Shown one piece after another: positions 11,482 through 21,598 of a DNA stretch of 64,000 nt. The notes under the pieces are model-generated. The model was not told the DNA's origin. It did no database searches and saw nothing but the letters and a program-made list of their open reading frames with translations. The position numbers were made by a program, and so were the translations under genes. The stretch comes from Bolinopsis microptera (taxonomy: Eukaryota; Ctenophora; Tentaculata; Lobata; Bolinopsidae), in the NCBI RefSeq assembly GCF_026151205.1, contig NC_087083.1, positions 6,798,460 to 6,862,459 of the forward strand, read 5' to 3'. Position 1 is the first letter of the stretch, and the number at the start of each line of letters is the position of its first letter.

Positions 11482-12492
11482 AAACACACCCAACCCACTA
11501 GCAGGGCACTACTTCACTACTATAACTCTGTTACGTTGTCACTAGTGTGTATCAGTGTGTTGTTCTGATGTGTAATAACTGAGGTCTATTGGGCACCAAC
11601 ATTCAACAACCTAGAACAAACCAAGAACTGATAATTGATAATAATTTAATAATTGACGCTGCAAAAATTGGAATTTTTGTAGGATTCTCCCAGCACAAAG
11701 CTGTAGTAATATCATGTTTGTATATTCGTGTGTTTCTGGTTAATTAGCTTACAACTTTAACTTGATTAGGATTACTGATAAGAGGATCATATTGTTCTGT
11801 AATTTCGTATCTTTCATTCATTTTGTTTGTTTTTTTAACAACAATTTGTGCTTTTGGCTTTTGTATTTCTTTTGTATGTGATATGTGAGACGTCAAAACG
11901 ATACATAAGGCAGCGTCAACAAGAAATCAGAATCGACTGTCACAGATTCAAGCTTGACACTGAAGTTAATGTATAACAAGTTTCGTTATTATTAGATTTA
12001 CTCTGCGAGTATAACAAAGCATTCTGTGAAAAGTACGGACTGCTTTTTTGGCGCCAAAACAAGCAGCCGGCACGTTTATTGAATGGCGATTAAAGTTATG
12101 TGGACAATTACCCCAGCCTAGGCATTCTATTCAGTTTTATCATCTCTGATGAAAGGTTTATTTGCAAACTTTTTCAAAATAAACTCGAAACGCTCGATTG
12201 ATTAATTTAGTGATCAATTCGATTACTTTTTCATTGCCCTACGTGCTTTACCTTTCTCAAAACATTCTTCACTCTTAAACTTTGTTTATATTTCAACTTA
12301 CAAGGTGTCTTATAGTTATAATAATTATTATAAGTAGTAAAAAGAAACAGAATGTTCTCCTTCGGAGGGGACACTAGAACTTGTACTGACAGAAACCCCA
12401 GAAAGAAAGAACAGAGAAGTAAAAGTAACAAGGACTCTATAAAGATAAAGGGACTGCTTTCTGCAGTGAGCGCTTCAGAGCCCCCAGTTAGG
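11482..12492. other. Non-coding interval
   Basis: No convincing gene. The open frames at 12231-12500 (-) and 12352-12555 (+) overlap the start of the next minisatellite and lack splice or start context. Confidence 0.4.
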
Positions 12493-12692
12493 ATACCCAC
12501 TACTACTGTAACAGGTACCCACTACTACTGTAACAGGTACCCACTACTACTGTAACAGGTACCCACTACTACTGTAACAGGTACCCACTACTACTGTAAC
12601 AGGTACCCACTACTACTGTAACAGGTACCCACTACTACTGTAACAGGTACCCACTACTACTGTAACAGGTACCCACTACTACTGTAACAGGT
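12493..12692 (+). repeat. 22-bp minisatellite
   Basis: About nine near-identical units of GTACCCACTACTACTGTAAC followed by AG. Homogeneous, so probably recently expanded. Confidence 0.9.
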
Positions 12693-12802
12693 AGGGAGTT
12701 GAGATGGGGCAAGGATGGGGTTGATAAGTTGATATGAGGCAGTGGGGTTGATAAGGGGTAAGGGGTAGGGGGGGGGGTAGGGGGGGGGGTAGGGGGGGGG
12801 TT
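12693..12802 (+). repeat. G-run tract with G-quadruplex potential
   Basis: Directly after the 22-bp array, G-rich phrases (GGGGTAAGGGGTA) lead into three runs of nine G separated by TA (about 12768-12800). Four or more G-tracts with one- to three-base loops satisfy the usual G-quadruplex pattern on the plus strand. Confidence 0.7.
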
Positions 12803-12970
12803 ATCGCCATCTAATTTTTCGGACTTCACAATTCTTGACCAGAAACATTATAAAACGTAAAATAACTAAGAAACTATTATCAAAAGCGAACTAACAAGAG
12901 TGTTAATAAACATATACAAGTTAATAATATCTATAGACACGTATCCTTTAAAAATATAAACGTCTCCACA

Positions 12971-13121
12971 GTTACCATAGTAACACGTTATCATAGTAAC
13001 AACGTCTCCACAGTTACCATAGTAACAAGTTACCATAGTAAAAAGTTACCATAGTAAAAAGTTACCATAGTAACAAGTTAACATAGTAACAAGTTACCAT
13101 AGTAACAAGTTACCAAGTAAC
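12971..13121. promoter_or_regulatory. Array of about nine X-box-like palindromes
   Basis: GTTACCATAGTAAC and close variants (GTTATCATAGTAAC, GTTAACATAGTAAC, GTTACCATAGTAAA, GTTACCAAGTAAC) recur roughly every 16 bp from 12971. The last copy ends one base before the ATG at 13122. The motif is an imperfect inverted repeat that fits the RFX X-box consensus. RFX factors commonly drive ciliary genes; linking this array to such a role is inference. It may equally be a neutral minisatellite. Confidence 0.55.
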
Positions 13122-13275
13122 ATGAACATATCTGCAGCACCCCCAGAACCGGACTTGTCCCGGATACACAGCGGGTTGATGACGCAGATACGAGTTGCTA
13201 ACGGGTCTGCAGTCAGATCACCCTTACTTCACAAACGATACAAAAACTTTGACGGAATTTCTGGAAAAGACGACA
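13122..13275 (+). CDS. Probable first coding exon of an unidentified gene
   Basis: ATG 13122 opens a 51-codon frame (starting MNISAAPPEPDLSRIHSGLM) that ends at a strong 5' splice site, A^GTAAGTAT, at 13275/13276 in phase 1. The encoded segment is polar, with Pro at the N terminus and several Arg/Lys, and no recognisable domain. It lies immediately after the X-box-like array, which may be its promoter or 5' leader. I could not identify the next exon: the candidate at 16705-16793 does not match the phase directly. Could be a chance open frame next to a chance donor. Confidence 0.4.
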
Positions 13276-14597
13276 GTAAGTATTTGTTTTTATACCGTCT
13301 ATTCATCTTTAGTAGTAGTGGTATTTTATTAATTAGATAGATATTTAACCGGAATACTACTATTACTGTTACCGGGATGTGGTGCGATTAGTTTAAACGA
13401 AGCCTACAACGCACCAAAACGGCAGCTTACCTCACAAACTTGAATTATATACGGTGAGAAATAATTATCATTTGCCAATCGAAATCAACCGATAATAACA
13501 TAATTCATTTTAAATTCATCAAAGTTCGAATTTCAAACGGTGGATCGAGGACACTAATGAATTAAAAGTAACTTGAAACCGGTGCACCAGCAAATACCTT
13601 ATCGGGTAAAATTAACAAAGTTAGAAAGTTGAAAATGAAAACCGTGTAATAGCTTTAAATAAGTTGTAGCATAAAGTAAAAACATTTTAAAGAGCTGATT
13701 TGTCGGTAAGCTGTGAGTTACCTGTCACGTTATGCCCATATAAGGAGTTGGGGCAGTTTCAGAATCGTTTCCGACAGCTTTAACAGTAATTGTTAAACCA
13801 TCTTCAATTCTAATTCTTAACATGTCTAGCTATCAGAATCCGACTCCAAAAGCCGAAATTATTGAAATTATTGAATAAAACCTTAAAATTCCACAAAGTT
13901 TCTCAAATTCTTATCTGAAATTGAACATTATGAGCTCTAGGTTTGGGGGCAAAACGTGTTGCGACCCCAATCCGAGATATATGACTTTATTCTTAAAGTT
14001 TCGATTATTTCAGGATTACTGATCATTCCAAATAGTGCGTCTTCTTTCAAAATTGTGATATTGCTGTACTACAGTGGAGAAAACCATAGTAACCAGTTAC
14101 CATAGTAACCACTACAATTAGATAGCCCCACCATTCCAGCCAGCCACAGTGAATATCTCCATCAGTAACCCCACGTTTAGAATAGTAGCCCCTGATATTC
14201 TGGTGTGGGCGTGGTAGTGTATTGTGTAGGTGTAGAGAACCAGTCCTAGTCCAATTGTTATCAATACTCCACCTGGGGGGAGAATTACTTAATTAATTTA
14301 ATTTTAAAGTGAATTGATATTTTATTCTGGTATTTGTTGGAATTCTGATTTGGTCGGGCCCTACCATAAATCTTTTTTTTTCGAAAGTGATCCGGTTCTG
14401 TAATGAAATTGGAGATAAGGTCGGCTCTAAGCAAACCCATAATATTGGAATGTAATACTAATATGTATATTTATTATTTACCCAGGGTTAGGAATATAAG
14501 GCAGCGCTGTCTACTTCTAACAGTCTCTTTTTCAACACATCTCTCAAACTGTTTTTTCATCTCATCGTCCATCTCCACTGCTATCTTCCCTGACTAA
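13276..14597. other. Non-coding interval (possible intron)
   Basis: No exon recognised. It contains one CArG/E-box module (13726-13745). An X-box-like pair lies near 14088-14110. Could be intron of the gene starting at 13122. Confidence 0.35.
13726..13745 (-). promoter_or_regulatory. CArG/TATA - E-box module
   Basis: Minus strand: CCTTATATGG (13745-13736), spacer GCAT, AACGTG (13731-13726). On the plus strand this is an E-box-like CACGTT followed by CATATAAGG, a TATA box, with TTTCAGAAT about 15 bp beyond. The same TTTCAGAAT follows the copy at 2989. Confidence 0.45.
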
Positions 14598-14722
14598 GTA
14601 CAGGGATTATCACACTAATATCACACATCACAATAATATCACACATCACACTAATATCACACATCACACTAATGTCACACATCACACTAATATCACACAT
14701 CACACTAATATTACACATCGTC
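14598..14722 (+). repeat. 18-bp minisatellite
   Basis: About seven units of CACACTAATATCACACAT with few substitutions. Confidence 0.85.
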
Positions 14723-14831
14723 CATTTAACAAAACCTTGGTACAGATCTTAGGTGCAGTGCAGATCTTGAATAAACGGTGCTGCTGATCAAACTAATAAA
14801 TTAGGGGACAAAGCCACTTACAACTCTACTA

Positions 14832-15688
14832 GTAGAGGCTCTTACGGGCATTACCTGTTCAATCCGCTAGGGACCCCAGATACACCTTACTAGACGTATT
14901 TTTGACCGTAGAATCGATTAAAAGTGGTTTCAGGACGATTGGACTGAGTTAGCGCGGTGAAAATCGCAAAAAACCGATTTTTGGGCCAAAAATAGGCCAA
15001 AAAACCATGTTTTTTGATAATTTGAGCAAGTTAATTTTGTTGGCATGTCGGAAAAACTTGCATGAAGATAGCTAAAAGACAGCCGCACAAGATGGTATAA
15101 AAATAAAACAAATCCCTCTATTTTAGCGCAGGTAAAAATCCAAAAAAGTGGTAAAAATTTTGACTTTTTTGCTTGAAGCTTGAATAATTTTTTGCAGTTG
15201 TATTAAATCCACCCAAAAATAGTCACATCGTGTTTGCCTAAATTTTTCCTTTCCGAGAAGTACCCACTTCATATACTTTATCGAAGTTTGAATATTGTCA
15301 CTCCGCAAGCGTTTTTGCCAAATTTTCGACGCGCACTACGCGCAAAAGCATTTAGTTGTTATCAATTGGCACCCGCGCGTTCATCATAAATTTCAAACAG
15401 CTATAACTCAGCGAGATTATGTCCGTTCTAGCTCATATTTTTACACCAAATAGAAAATAATGTGATCGTTATGCTGACAAAATATGAATATAATTACTTT
15501 ATTTGCCTTAGAGTAATAGACTGTCAAAGTTTAAAACGCGCATTGGTATAGCACGTGACTAATAAGGCCAAATTTATACTTCTTAACATATTATCGATCC
15601 TTAGACATCATACTATTGTGTCTAATTAGCGGTTAGGTCTCTAAACTCGTAGCAGAATACACGTCTTTTTGCCCGTAAGAGCCTCTAC
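14832..15688. mobile_element. 857-bp element with 20-bp terminal inverted repeats
   Basis: Begins GTAGAGGCTCTTACGGGCA and ends with the exact reverse complement. TA lies on both sides (14830-14831, 15689-15690), as expected for a Tc1/mariner-type target duplication. The interior is AT-rich with no long open frame, so this is a non-autonomous (MITE-like) element. Superfamily assignment rests only on the TA duplication. Confidence 0.75.
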
Positions 15689-15690
15689 TA

Positions 15691-16196
15691 TACAACTACT
15701 ACTAGTTTTCTAGTACTACTTCTCTAGCTCTACTTCATATTAGTTCTCAGAGTAACGGAGAAGCTAGGTGGTTTCAGAGTTTACAGTGAATTGTTTGCTC
15801 CCCCATTAGTACTAGTGGTGCAACACTTAATTAGCTTATTAGTAAGGTAACGTCACTGGGGACATGCCTTTACCTTTCTATCACGTCTCTAGGTGGCGTG
15901 GACTTGCTTACCCAACAGACTTAAGACAAATGCTCAAATGTTTAGACTGCTTAACATTTGCTTCGAAAATCATTTTCAAAATCGTAAGCTTGAGTTATAT
16001 AATTATATAATAATTAACCGAAGAAAATATCAAAATTTCCTACATGAGTTCCACACAATTTCCACTTTTGCCTCCACCCAGATATATATAAACTAATGAT
16101 ATATAAACACAGAGTGAAGCCTGAAGGTGCAAGGTACCAGATCCCTCTAACTGAAGCTAATGTCTCGTTTTAGTGAGACTACTCTAACCAGCTAAC
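15691..16196. other. Non-coding interval
   Basis: No gene supported. The open frame at 15893-16096 is AT-rich and not protein-like. Confidence 0.35.
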
Positions 16197-16275
16197 AACT
16201 TAATGCATGATATTACTCCTTCATAAACTTAATGCATGATATTACTCCTTCATAAACTTAATGCATGATATTAAT
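16197..16275 (+). repeat. 29-bp tandem repeat, about three copies
   Basis: Unit CTTAATGCATGATATTACTC followed by CTTCATAAA, repeated about 2.6 times. Confidence 0.8.
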
Positions 16276-16568
16276 CGGTTATACTCAAAGGCTAAGCAGT
16301 ATCACAAGCCGCGTTCCACAGATCTTTTAATGGCTATTTACTGAACCCTGAATCATTAATCTAATATAATGAGCTTGACTAATTACACTTCAGACATACA
16401 AATATGCTAAATTCAAAGCAATACTCCCATGCTCGTTGTATCTATTTGACCAGTGCGTTTAGTTTTGGATATGTACGGTGTAATATAAACAAGTTAGCCG
16501 TGTTAACATGACACAAGTATTGATGATCACTAGGTTAAAATTATACATGTGTATAATTTGTTGCATAT

Positions 16569-16660
16569 ACATTGTATAGTTATAATTTATATCATCAGAC
16601 CCTGTAACTAACTATAGGTAGTTACAGGGTCTGATGATATAAATTATAACTATACAATGT
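16569..16660. repeat. Perfect hairpin: 42-bp arms, 8-base loop
   Basis: The left arm starts ACATTGTATAGTTATAATTT and runs to 16610. The loop is ACTATAGG, and the right arm (16619-16660) is its exact reverse complement. No target duplication was recognised around it. It may be a fold-back element, a recent inverted duplication or a hairpin RNA source. Confidence 0.9.
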
Positions 16661-16704
16661 TTAACACGTCATGTTGTAACTGAAAACCGATGAATATGTT
16701 CTAG

Positions 16705-16793
16705 TTTGGTAACATTTTGGATAATGATGAGGAGAGTGCCAAGATACAAATTGAGAAAGCGTCGAGCAGCAAAAGCAGAGCATTACATTCAAG
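16705..16793 (+). CDS. Weak candidate internal exon
   Basis: After a 3' splice-like TTCTAG, an 89-bp frame encodes 29 residues of exon-like composition (contains DNDEESAKIQIEKASSSKSR) and ends at AAG^GTTAGG in phase 2. It could belong to the plus-strand gene beginning at 13122 only if another exon corrects the phase. There is no homology to support it. Confidence 0.2.
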
Positions 16794-17081
16794 GTTAGGA
16801 AGGTGAACAGCATACTAATAATTTAAACTGTAAACTGTAAAGTGTAAACACTTATTAGTAATTTTCATCTCAAAAACTGAAATTTTCAAAATGTCAGCCG
16901 GTGTAACTGTAAGAATAAGATATGTTAAAATAAAATGTGATGTTATAAAACGAACGATATGCAGATCTCCATACATCTGATATAGTTAGTTACTGACAAA
17001 ATACTAACTATATTAAGTACTATAAGTGTACAAATTACTGACATGTCTGAGATGCACGTATCGGGCCGCTAGTTTACTTAC

Positions 17082-17309
17082 ATTGAACTTCTCGAAGGCC
17101 TCTTTTCTCCTGTAAGTAACGTTAGTCTGATTGAAGTAGCCCTCCAGCTCCTCAAACCTCTGAGAACTCATCTCCTCCACTTTCTCTTCTGCCACTGTGG
17201 TAGGTTTATCTTCAACAGTGTCCTTTGTTATGTCCACTTGCAGAGGCTGCTTGTCAAATATAGTGGTCTTCCAGTTTTCATCGTCTTTGTTTTCCTGATA
17301 TAGAGCCAT
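17082..17309 (-). CDS. Probable first coding exon, acidic protein of unknown function
   Basis: ATG 17309 opens 76 codons ending at AAT^GTAAGTAAAC, a near-ideal 5' splice site (exon end 17082, phase 0). The peptide starts MALYQENKDDENWKTTIFDK. It is rich in Glu, Asp, Lys and Thr and holds a helical-looking stretch (VEEMSSQRFEELEGYFNQ). No domain was recognised. Downstream exons on the minus strand were not identified, so the gene is incomplete here. The region upstream carries GCGTTATAACGA-type repeats and a SINE. Confidence 0.5.
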
Positions 17310-17590
17310 TGGTAAGCAAGTGAACTGCAGATATACCCCGCTATAACACGAATCGAGGAAGGAAACAATTAGCCAAATAAAACCGCGTTATAACGAAGTC
17401 TTTGTTATAACGACTCGCATTATAACGAGTTACTGTGAGAAGAATTGTAATTTATTTTGAATTGGTTCAGTTTAGTCGTCCATAGGTCATCTGATGAGAT
17501 TGTAATTTGCATAATACCTTATAGCTGAAATAAATAACACTGAGCTGTGAAAATTTGGCAAATGAAAAATGTTACAATGACACTCAAACG

Positions 17591-17931
17591 GCCAGGTAGC
17601 GCAGTTGGTTAGAACGCCTGTCTTACAATCGTTAGGTTGCGAGTTCGAAACCCACTGACTGCCTGGTCGTGGGGTGAGCGTCGTCGACGTTCAGCTAAGG
17701 ATCATGAGTGGTCTATGCAGCCCCCCGGTCTACTCAGCCGAATACTCGAGAAATCGGGTGTGAGGGTTAAATGAGGAGCTGCACATTGCAGCAAAGTCTC
17801 GGACGAAGAAAGTATGGTACACACTACCTTAACCGTCACTGGCCAAAAAGATCCTTCGGCTTCCTGTAATTGGCTGGTTGCACTTGTGTAACATTACACC
17901 GAAGTAAAATAAGTGTCTAGATAAAAAAAAA
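17591..17931 (+). mobile_element. tRNA-derived SINE (Val-like head)
   Basis: The head at about 17591-17668 has an exact box A (TAGCGCAGTTGG) and a box B-like GAGTTCGAAACCC. A CCAGG/CCTGG acceptor-like pairing and an anticodon-loop-like CTTACAA (UAC, valine) complete a tRNA-like shape. A non-tRNA body of about 260 bp follows and ends in eight A after GTGTCTAGAT. Head plus body plus A-tail is the SINE layout. It would be transcribed by RNA polymerase III and moved by a partner LINE (family knowledge). Mismatches argue against a working tRNA gene. Confidence 0.7.
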
Positions 17932-18114
17932 CTACATAAAAAGCGCATTATAACGAGGTATGTGTTGTAATGACACTAACCATCCAATGAGCCTTGCAGA
18001 TTACATCAGCCACGTCAAATCTAGGAGCTGTCTTACTGATGGTGGTGAGGCTCTTCTCAGTCGAGTCCGGGTGAGAGGCTCTGTGGGGGAAGGAGGGTGT
18101 TATAAATTCATACT

Positions 18115-18134
18115 CCTTTTATGGTCATCACGTG
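18115..18134 (+). promoter_or_regulatory. CArG - E-box module
   Basis: CCTTTTATGG, spacer TCAT, CACGTG, followed at once by a second E-box (GGTCACGTG). About 800 bp upstream of the 585-residue gene. Confidence 0.5.
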
Positions 18135-18336
18135 GTCACGTGTTAGCTAGGAGGGTGTTATAAAGATGACCGTTGATCTTAATCTCTTGATTAAGCCGTT
18201 CTTAAATTACCCACACGCACACGCACACATTTATTGAGATTATTACTATAGATGAGAGGAGAGATGTTGGAGAAAAGAGGCAAATCATTATCAAGATGAT
18301 TATGAAGATAGTTGGACATAGAAGTAAGAATGGACT

Positions 18337-18356
18337 CCTTATATGGTCATAACGTG
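18337..18356 (+). promoter_or_regulatory. CArG - E-box module
   Basis: CCTTATATGG, spacer TCAT, AACGTG, again followed by GGTCACGTG. The shared downstream GGTCACGTGTTAG shows that the two modules at 18115 and 18337 are duplicates about 220 bp apart. Confidence 0.5.
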
Positions 18357-18929
18357 GTCACGTGTTAGAAGTAAGACTCACATTAATCCTTCGTTAACAT
18401 CACTTATCTCATTGTCAGTGATATTTTCTGTATCTGACATCCTAAAAGAGCCGTACTTCATGTATAGTCGGTCAACTAATACCTCCAATAAACTAGGCAT
18501 TGCAACAAAACTATAAGCAAATAGTACAAGCAAATGCTACAAGCAAATACTACAAGCAAATACTAATCTCTGACACCGTTTAGACTTAAGAACAACCAAA
18601 TCGTCTCTTTTTGCAGTTAATTAATCTGCAGCATCTAATAATCAGATAATCTGCTGGGCCAGCCAAATCTATAGATAGTTGGTTACTATGGTTACTGTTT
18701 CTATAGATCCCAAAATAAAACATAAAAATCAGACCACCGCTCATCTAAGCAGCTAAATGGAGTTAATCAATACTAATTATGAGCCACCTAATAGCCACCT
18801 TTATTTACTAATTATACCTTTATTTAAACTCGACATGTCTCCTCACCGCACGTTTAATTAGCAGCCGGGGCAGGTAGATTATGAATCCGGCTTAGTTTCG
18901 TTGTAATTCTTAGTTTTGTAGAGTGAACT

Positions 18930-20687
18930 ATGGCACAAAGGACTGAGTTTGAGAAGTTGGATTTCCACCCTGCTGAAATAGGGGTGTCGGATGAGTCTAC
19001 ACCAGTAAATTACCTTGAGAACTGGATATCAGAATCAGTTGTGTTGGATATGGAACCTCTAGGATCACGTGACGAAGGAGATGAGAACCTAACAACCCTC
19101 TCATCTGAGTCACGTGATGTAGTCTATCACACTTTTACAGTTCCCCCAGCTAAACAAGACAGGAGCAACTCTCTGAGAAGTGAAACAAGTTCCTGCTGTC
19201 TGGAGGTGATAGAGGAATCACCACAGGTAACACCTGAAGAGTCACCACAGGTAACACCCGAAAAGTCACCACAGGTAACACCTGAGGAGTCCCCCAACTC
19301 TTCCTCAGAAAGGTCACCAGTTGAAGCTCCCTCGGCCTCGCCTCAACTTAAACATTGTTCAGGAGATGAAGTGTCTTCTCAGCACACTTCCCTAGATATT
19401 GAAGACATAACAGATGTAACCAGACTGTCTGTTCAGAGCGTGTCTCCGAGCAACTCTTTGTTCTTTACAGGACATACTCCAGACAGTGATAATCATAATG
19501 AAGAACCAGACCAGCCTGATGCAGAAACAGAAAGTTGTAAGTCCTCTGAAGTTTCTGACACGGTTGCCGGATACGCTGACTTCGACCCCAACATGTTCAA
19601 CAAGATGTTCTCAATCCCAGACACCCAATACCCAACCTCACCACAGTTAGTAGCAGTGAAATCTATAGTCAGTATCTCAGAATCAGAGGATGAGCCCTGT
19701 AAAGAGGAAGATGTTTACATCTCACCCATCCCAACCCCTCGTCCCTCGTCCCACCAGGGCTCACTGAAGGAGCTCCAGGAGAGGAGGATGGCGAAGCAGA
19801 GACTCCGCTCTTCCAGTGGTAGTCCAGCAGATAACACCACTTCTAGAGTTTCACGCGTTTCAGAGAGCTACTCACCTAACATCCCTCGGAGACTGTCTCT
19901 TGATGTTCCGGATCTGTCTCACAGCGCTAGGAGGTCCCCAGGTAGTTCCCCTATCTCATCCCCAGTGCGGTCCAACAGGCAGATGTCAGACTCGTCCCCC
20001 CTGCCTGAGCAGTCCGCATCAGCTAGATCTACTGTTGAGAGCATGTTAACCAGTCCCAACTCCAGACGGCGTCTCTCCACACAGGTTCGGAGAAGCAAGG
20101 CTTTTGCTACCTTCTTCGGATCACAGCCAGATGGGGACGAGAGCCCGGTGATGAAGCCTAAGAGTAGAAGAATGTCCTTAGCTCAGCAGATACCCTCCTC
20201 TAGAAAGCGCTCTTCAGTGAGCCAGCCTAAACAAAAGCGGAGGTCAACACTTACAAAGATCGCAGATGCGGTAATTTCAGCTTTTATGAAGAAATCCGCT
20301 GACGAGGACGAATCTGCCAAACGGCCGAAAAGGGAGAAAGTCGCCCAAAGCACGGTTAACAGGCAAATCTCTCAGCCAATGGAAACTCCCTCCTTTCTAA
20401 TAGACGAGTTATCCCCTGATCAGGAAGAAGCAGTTATCCAGTCCCTGCCTGCCCAGATAATCGCACCTCCTCTTGTTAGGATGGGGAGGGGGAGAAGGAA
20501 CTCTATAATGCCTGGAGCAGATCCCACTCAGGTTGTCATGAGGAAGATGGATGCTAGCAAGACCAAGGAGAGACCGAAGAGCGGGGGGCCTAAAATAGAT
20601 GACGTGGTGTTCACTGTTAACACTAAGGGGGAGATGGAGATGTTTGAGGTGGTGCCTGTTGTTCAGCCAACTGTTATAACTGGTTAG
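18930..20687 (+). CDS. 585-residue Ser/Pro-rich disordered protein, unknown function
   Basis: A single uninterrupted frame from ATG 18930 to TAG 20685-20687. No globular domain, signal peptide or membrane segment is visible. Residues 1-75 are acidic. Residues about 94-121 hold three tandem copies of ESPQVTPE. Residues 265-440 are rich in SP/TP sites and in basophilic kinase-type sites: RRLS (320), RRLS (380), RRMS (413), KRRST (436) and RRNS (522). A basic cluster KRPKREK at 464-470 could be a nuclear signal. The C terminus (residues 557-575, DDVVFTVNTKGEMEMFEVV) looks more ordered. I infer a heavily phosphorylated nuclear or scaffold protein. I do not recognise the family. Codon composition and lack of stops make it a real gene. 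The stop codon lies in the first unit of a short minisatellite. Confidence 0.8.
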   Translation: MAQRTEFEKLDFHPAEIGVSDESTPVNYLENWISESVVLDMEPLGSRDEGDENLTTLSSESRDVVYHTFTVPPAKQDRSNSLRSETSSCCLEVIEESPQVTPEESPQVTPEKSPQVTPEESPNSSSERSPVEAPSASPQLKHCSGDEVSSQHTSLDIEDITDVTRLSVQSVSPSNSLFFTGHTPDSDNHNEEPDQPDAETESCKSSEVSDTVAGYADFDPNMFNKMFSIPDTQYPTSPQLVAVKSIVSISESEDEPCKEEDVYISPIPTPRPSSHQGSLKELQERRMAKQRLRSSSGSPADNTTSRVSRVSESYSPNIPRRLSLDVPDLSHSARRSPGSSPISSPVRSNRQMSDSSPLPEQSASARSTVESMLTSPNSRRRLSTQVRRSKAFATFFGSQPDGDESPVMKPKSRRMSLAQQIPSSRKRSSVSQPKQKRRSTLTKIADAVISAFMKKSADEDESAKRPKREKVAQSTVNRQISQPMETPSFLIDELSPDQEEAVIQSLPAQIIAPPLVRMGRGRRNSIMPGADPTQVVMRKMDASKTKERPKSGGPKIDDVVFTVNTKGEMEMFEVVPVVQPTVITG

Positions 20688-20777
20688 TTGGTTACTATGG
20701 TTACTGTTCCTACTGGTTAGTTGGTTACTGTTCCTACTGGTTAGTTGGTTACTATGGTTACTTTTCTTACTGGTTAG
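20678..20777 (+). repeat. Minisatellite seeded on the stop codon of the 585-residue gene
   Basis: The coding end ACTGGTTAG is the start of a 26-35 bp unit (CTGGTTAGTTGGTTACTATG followed by GTTACTGTTCCTA) repeated about three times into the 3' UTR. Each unit repeats the in-frame-looking GGT TAG. Confidence 0.75.
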
Positions 20778-21598
20778 TAAATTGAGTCAGCAGATAGTTG
20801 GTTGTTATTCTACTGGGACGCTAGCTTTTCATCGGGCTTGTGACTAACACAAGATTTAGAATTAGTGTCGTTGTCGGAGTATCAGACCTAACAATTACCG
20901 ACTAAATTACACGACTATAAACACGATTGATAAGAATTACAGAAACAAAGCTAAACTAGTGTATAATGAGCAGTATAAATAGAAGCTGCATACAAAGTAA
21001 GGTTAGGCGAGGATAATGTACAATTACAGCTTCCGTGTTCCAACTACAAGTCAGCTCGGTGTTATTCCGCAAATTAATATTGTCTCCAGATTGCGCGGAT
21101 CTAACAATAAAAGCTTGTTAAAATAAAAAATATATCTAACGAAGAAAAGTACGACGTGGTCGTTTAGATTCTTTTTGGTTCTTAATTTTATTACTCGTTC
21201 GCTCACTAATACCTAACTGTCATAGTTCAACCCAAGTTTCGCTAAGGATTTTTCTGTGTACGTTGAGAATTGAAAGGTTTGATGATATCCTTACATCACC
21301 TGTTTTGAAGCTTTGAGTATAAGCGCCAAGTTTTGTGAAAAGATCCAAACAGCTAATTTTCCATAGTTGATAACGTATTTTAGCTTTCCCCATTTTACCA
21401 TTTGGAGACGAACTTATATTTTTTAGGGAGTAAAAATTTACAACCTTGTGATCCTCCCTGCGTGTTACTTGCCGGGCCGTGTCTAGCTAGACACGCAGGG
21501 AAACACAAAATATGAGGCTTGAATTCTTCGTAAAACTACATCACGAGAGCGTCAAATTATAAGAAAATATTAAAATTCCCTCTAATTAGTTGGTTACT
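20778..21598. other. Intergenic interval
   Basis: No gene. An inverted pair GTGTCTAGCTAGACAC and CTGCGTG/CACGCAG lies around 21456-21500. The copy of TAGTTGGTTACTATGGTTAC at 21588 ends at the thioredoxin-like start codon. Confidence 0.4.

Larger units (their letters stand above)
17932..18929. other. Upstream region of the 585-residue gene
   Basis: No exon supported. It holds two CArG/E-box modules (18115 and 18337), a CACACGCACACGCACAC microsatellite at about 18211, and a 14-bp AAGCAAATACTAC repeat at about 18516-18563. A copy of AGTTGGTTACTATGGTTACT lies at about 18676; the same phrase recurs at the stop codon of the next gene and at the start of the thioredoxin-like gene. Confidence 0.45.

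Noticed and set aside
17591-17668. Functional tRNA-Val gene
   Set aside because: Box A and B are good, but arm pairing is imperfect and a non-tRNA body with A-tail follows, so SINE is the better call.
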